From assembly GCA_015039365.1 (NCBI GenBank), contig WION01000200.1:1-64000 (forward strand): a stretch of DNA of 64,000 bases, written 5' to 3'. The notes under the pieces were generated by a model, which worked only from the letters and a program-made list of their open reading frames with translations, was not told where the DNA came from and did no database searches. This DNA comes from Amanita rubescens. Its lineage: Eukaryota > Basidiomycota > Agaricomycetes > Agaricales > Amanitaceae. This document shows positions 60,010-64,000 of this stretch, piece by piece. A program made the position numbers and the translations under genes. Position 1 is the first letter of the stretch; each line of letters opens with the position of its first letter.

Positions 60010-61934
60010 ATGGCGACTGATCCAAGGGACGAAGAAGTCCCCCTCTTAAACTCGGAACGACTTGGATCTCGAACGCGCATCGAGCAGACGCACTTTCCTT
60101 GGTTACAATTTTCAGTTTTCTTCGCATTGGAGACTGCAGGATATTTGACATTGAACACTCAACACCCCTTCATTCCCGATGCATGTCTTTTTCATCATTT
60201 AAACCTTTCCATTCAATGATCATCGGCTATCTCATTCAGTTGATTCGAAATATCGGGATAACGGGGGGAGAGAAGAATGTGGGATATTACGTCGGTTTGC
60301 TGGTGCGTGTTTCGGTCCCGATATGTCTCGCGCGAACGAAACAAATAACAGACATCCACAATATACGCGGCTGAAATGGCCACGACGTTCTTTTTCTGTC
60401 GGCTTTCCGATCATGTGGGCCGCAAACCTGTTTTTCTCGGCGCTATCATAGGTTTTTCAGTATGTATCGTCGGTTTTGGGCTTTCGACAACGCTCTGGAC
60501 ACTTGTTCTGTGGTTCGTACGCCACTTGAAATAACACGCCGTTCTTGATTTATTTAATTCACAGTGAAGCTCTCATCGGCGCGTTGAGTAAGTCATTCTG
60601 TGGAATGATCGCCACGTTTATATAACCTCCGAAATCGTATCTCAGGCGGGACTCGCGGATTGACGAGAAGGTTGTGTAATCGTTAGAACAACATCGTCCT
60701 GCTGATTTGATTATGCAGCATGTTGACGGAGATGGTCAAGCCCACAGATGTTGCGCGCGTACGTCTTTAGTAAGCACATGGATCGTAACTGTTTTTAACT
60801 GGCGCGAGCAGGCATTCGCGTACTCTTCCGTCTCGTGGTACGTTTCGGGCACCGTGGGTCTTATTCTTTACAGCATGGATACTTTAACATATTAGTAACA
60901 GATTGGGTCCAAGATCGGTGGTTCTCTGTCGAGACCCGTCGAACGATTCCCCGGATTATTTGGTTCAAGCGGATTCCTCAAGAAATATCCATACTTCCTT
61001 CCTTGCGCGTTCTGCTCCGTATTGGCTTTCGCTACATGGGTCATGGGTGTTATTTTCCTGAAAGAAACTATGGAGAAACCGTTGTTCAAAGACAAGGCCC
61101 AACAAGACGAATCTTCATCGTCCGCAGATCACATACTGGAAGACGAAATTCAAAGCATTAGAAAGTCGCCACCATTACCGGCCATCTTCGAACCCAAAGT
61201 TCTCGTCGTTGCCACCAATTTGGCTGCGATATCTCTTGTAGAGAAATCCTACTGGGGAACAGAAGCACTATACCTCTCGACGCCTATTGCGGACGGTGGT
61301 CTTGGTCTTTCTCCAAGCGTTATCGGCACTTTCGGATCAATCACCGCAATCGTCGTGGGCATGTCTCAGCTACTCATCTTTCCCCCCGTGCATGCCAAAT
61401 GGGGTTCGAGATCCATATATCTTTTCGGTGTTATTGCGTCGCTCCTGCGATTCGTGTTGTGGCCTGTAATGAACTGGATTGCGAGGGTGGAAGGCCCCGC
61501 TAGTTTGGTGTTGTTCGCGCTTGGTTTTCAGATCTGTTGTTCAGCTCTGGTTGAATTCGCGTGTAGTGAGTCCTCGTTTATACTGAAGCGATATCCTGAA
61601 CGTGCATTTAGTTGCAATTTGGATTTTGATTGCCCAGTCTCCTCGGAGTCCTGACTCGCTGGCCAGAGTACTCGGCTTTTGCCAGGTGCATTGTGGTTGG
61701 TTTCTTAACTTCAATATCATAACTGACGTTGGGTGACAGACGGTGGCGGGTGTATTGCGCACCGTAGCCCCTGCAATTTCAAACTCCCTCTTTTCGCTCT
61801 CAATAGACAAAGGGTATCTCGGCGGATACCTGGTTTACTTTTTCTTCGTTTGTAGCTCGGTGATCGCGTTGTGCGCAGCATCGATGCTTCCGAGACAACG
61901 AATTGCCCAGAATCAGCAGGAAAAACGGCGATAG
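60010..61934 (+). CDS. MFS transporter 3
   Basis: Ten exons (60010-60180, 60240-60302, 60352-60512, 60565-60587, 60646-60670, 60719-60758, 60812-60853, 60902-61565, 61612-61685, 61740-61934) give 485 aa. Motif A is LSDHVGRKPVFLG. FPGLFGSSGFLKKYPYFLPC and the VIFLKETMEKP loop are present, and the protein ends in a Gln/Lys/Arg-rich tail. The first intron begins GCATGT, a GC donor in place of the GT used at the same site in the three other copies. Confidence 0.85.
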
Positions 61935-62607
61935 AATTGTTGGAGAAGTCAACGTCACAAGCGTCGGCACGAGGTAACGGGATTTAGCATTACGATGCAC
62001 AAATTCTCTGATAACAACATTCAGCTGGACATTGCTGTATTAAGCTCATTTACGCCGCGCGTTACCTCTCATTTGATGATGTGCGCTTGCATGATGTTAT
62101 CGAGGTGTTTGCTACCACTGTGGCATGAAAGGAAAGAGGTAAATTGAAGGTGCAGGTATGATCCAGGGCTAAGGACTGATATTATGCTTTCCGAGTCAGT
62201 CTCGGTAGATAGTCGCGCCGGAGATAGCTATCATAATCCCCGTACAACCCTTAATTAGCGGGATTCTGTTTCCCCGCCAAGTTCCAACACGCCACATGAC
62301 ATGGGCGGCCCGATAAGACAAGTCAATGTCACGTACTTATCTCTTGACGCCGCTCAGATAACATCGACTTACTTATAGTCGCTGAAAGGATGCAATGACT
62401 AGTGTTAAACTTAGACTGATATGGAAGGAGTTCGGCACCGGCAACATCTGGGGTCCGTCCATTCAATTGGTCCCTTTATAGAACTGCAGGGTGGGCTGCT
62501 TAACAGCATGTACCTGACACATTGCTGTCACCCCAACCTGATTCAAATGCCTGGAAGCAAGGGTTATCAACGGTTTCCCCACCGTCCTCTCTCTTTCCCC
62601 TTTGATC
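61935..62607 (+). promoter_or_regulatory. Intergenic region with MFS 4 promoter elements
   Basis: GGGTCCGTCC at 62451, CAATTGG at 62464-62470 and CCCTTTATAG at 62472-62481 precede the ATG by about 130 bp. The beginning of the interval shows no gene. Confidence 0.45.
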
Positions 62608-64000
62608 ATGACGGCTGATGATGAGGAACAAGTCCCTCTTTTACACTCAGAGCAAGTTCGGGTACGAGCCCCCTTTCCATGGTTCCAGTTCTCTATTCTC
62701 TTCGCATTACAAACTGCGGGCTATCTGACGTTGCGCAGCACAAGTCCCTTCATTCCGGATGTACGTTTTTAATCCCCATGATGCGAACCTTCCCAATCTG
62801 ATCATTGCTCATAGCTAATTCGAAATATTGGGATAGCAAGGGGAGAGAAAAACGTGGGATATTACGTCGGATTTCAGGTACGTCTCGTGGTATTGTATAT
62901 TCAGAGCTTCTATATAAAACTCAACTTCAGACATCTACGATATACGCTGCTGAAACGGCAACAGCGTTTTATTGCTGTTGGCTTTCCGACTATATAGGCC
63001 GCAAACCTGTTTTTCTCGCGAGCATAATAGGATTGGCGCTATGCATGTGCGGCTTTGGGCTATTGAAGACGTTCTTTGCTCTACTTTTCTGGTACGTATG
63101 ATGCTTAAATTAATTATCATATGAGTTTTCATATTGCTTGACAGGGAAGCTCTGATTGGCGGGTTAAGTAAGCTTTTTCATTGAAAATGCCGCGATAGCT
63201 AACCGCTAATATTGTATTCAGACGGGACTTATGGATTGACGAGAAGCATGTTGGCGGAGATGGTCGATCCAGCAGATATTGCTCGAGTACGTTTCAATTA
63301 TGGGTTGCGACTCGAGTTTGATCAGTTGCGAACAGGCATTCGCGTACTCTGATCTAGCATGGTACGTTGCGGGTACCGTGAGTTCTATTTTCTTTGTAGT
63401 GGCGACGCGCACGAGTAAATCCATTTGCACTAGATTGGGGCCAAGATTGGTGGTTCCCTCTCGAGACCTGTCGAGCAATTTCCCGGATTATTTGGTTCCA
63501 GCGAATTTTTCAAGGAATATCCATACTTCCTACCTTGTGCCGTTTGCTCTTTTTTATTATTTGTTGCATGGCTAGTGGGAACGGTATTCCTGAAAGAAAC
63601 TCTGGTGAAGCCATTCCAAAAGAAAACCCAAGAAAGCGAGCCAATTGCATCTATGGAAGAGGGGGACGAAAGTACCGAGCGACCTTCATCTCTCGCACCC
63701 GGCATTATTATCATTGCTATCAATCTAGCAGCGATATGTCTAGTGGAGAAATTCTATTGGGCCACCGAAGCATTGTTTCTCTCTACACCTATCAAGGACG
63801 GCGGTCTCGGTCTTTCACCACGCGCCATCGGCACCTTTTCATCCTTCTCTTCAATTCTCATAGGCACATCCCAGCTATTCATCTTTCCCCGCATGCATGA
63901 CAAATGGGGGTCGGGCTATGTATTCATACTTGGTGCATCAGCATCGCTCCCGCGATTCGTATTGTGGCCCGTGATGAACTGGATCGCGAGGAGAGATGGG
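62608..64000 (+). CDS. MFS transporter 4, cut by the window end
   Basis: Exons 62608-62760, 62815-62877, 62931-63091, 63145-63167, 63222-63286, 63336-63377 and 63434 onward are in frame to the window end. Motif A is LSDYIGRKPVFLA. The fifth exon joins what are two exons in the other copies (TYGLTRSMLAEMVDPADIA) with the intron removed exactly. The central loop is shorter than in MFS 2 (PSSLAPGIIIIAINLA). The last exons lie beyond 64000. Confidence 0.85.

Overview
The window looks like a basidiomycete (Agaricomycete-type) nuclear genome. Genes are intron-rich with 45-130 nt GT-AG introns, and the protein families are typical of mushroom-forming fungi: small P-loop GTPases with a G-G-A-N-A-G-K-T-like P-loop, an NB-ARC/TPR NLR, a Crinkler-like NTPase-nuclease, an AIM9/APH-like kinase and a cluster of MFS transporters. 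Species was not determined. All exon models were made by hand from splice signals and reading frame; no transcript data were used.

Layout. 1-3.7 kb: tandem and palindromic repeats. 3.7-8.1 kb: GTPase gene A (minus). 8-17.3 kb: mostly decayed sequence, including a HECT ligase remnant and a galactokinase pseudogene broken by an inversion. 18.2-23.2 kb: an intact NLR with 24 near-identical TPR units (minus). 24.4-27.5 kb: a multi-spanning membrane protein with a Ser/Pro tail (plus). 28-32.5 kb: copies of an unrecognised family plus one small gene. 34.4-39.8 kb: GTPase gene C (plus). 40.6-41.4 kb: a foldback DNA element. 42.1-45.7 kb: GTPase gene B (minus), a segmental-duplication partner of A that carries two solo LTRs. 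47.5-49.1 kb: a HECT pseudo-ligase. 49.1-64 kb: four MFS transporters in tandem, with an APH-like kinase and a Crinkler-like gene between the first two.

The most unusual feature is in the three GTPase genes. Between the G domain and a C-terminal hydrophobic helix each gene is interrupted by a run of introns separated by exons of exactly 3 nt, that is (…CAG|NNN|GTGAGT…). Gene C has 56 such microexons (55 of 3 nt and one of 6 nt), gene A has 35 and gene B has 7. In A and C most units form homogenised tandem arrays with unrelated unit sequences (69 bp and 65 bp). The introns are almost identical from unit to unit while the 3-nt exon is hypervariable, almost always ends in A or T, and is never a stop codon. 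In gene C the reading frame is phase 0 on both sides of the array, so each microexon would add one codon, giving a 436-aa protein if all are included. I know of no described system like this. It could be a single-codon cassette that makes a variable linker, possibly further diversified by exon skipping. The alternative is one very long intron made of satellite units that happen to look like introns; long-read cDNA would settle it.

The neighbourhood also holds an NLR with freshly expanded repeats and a Crinkler-like NTPase-nuclease, so a recognition or incompatibility role for the GTPases is a reasonable but unproven inference.
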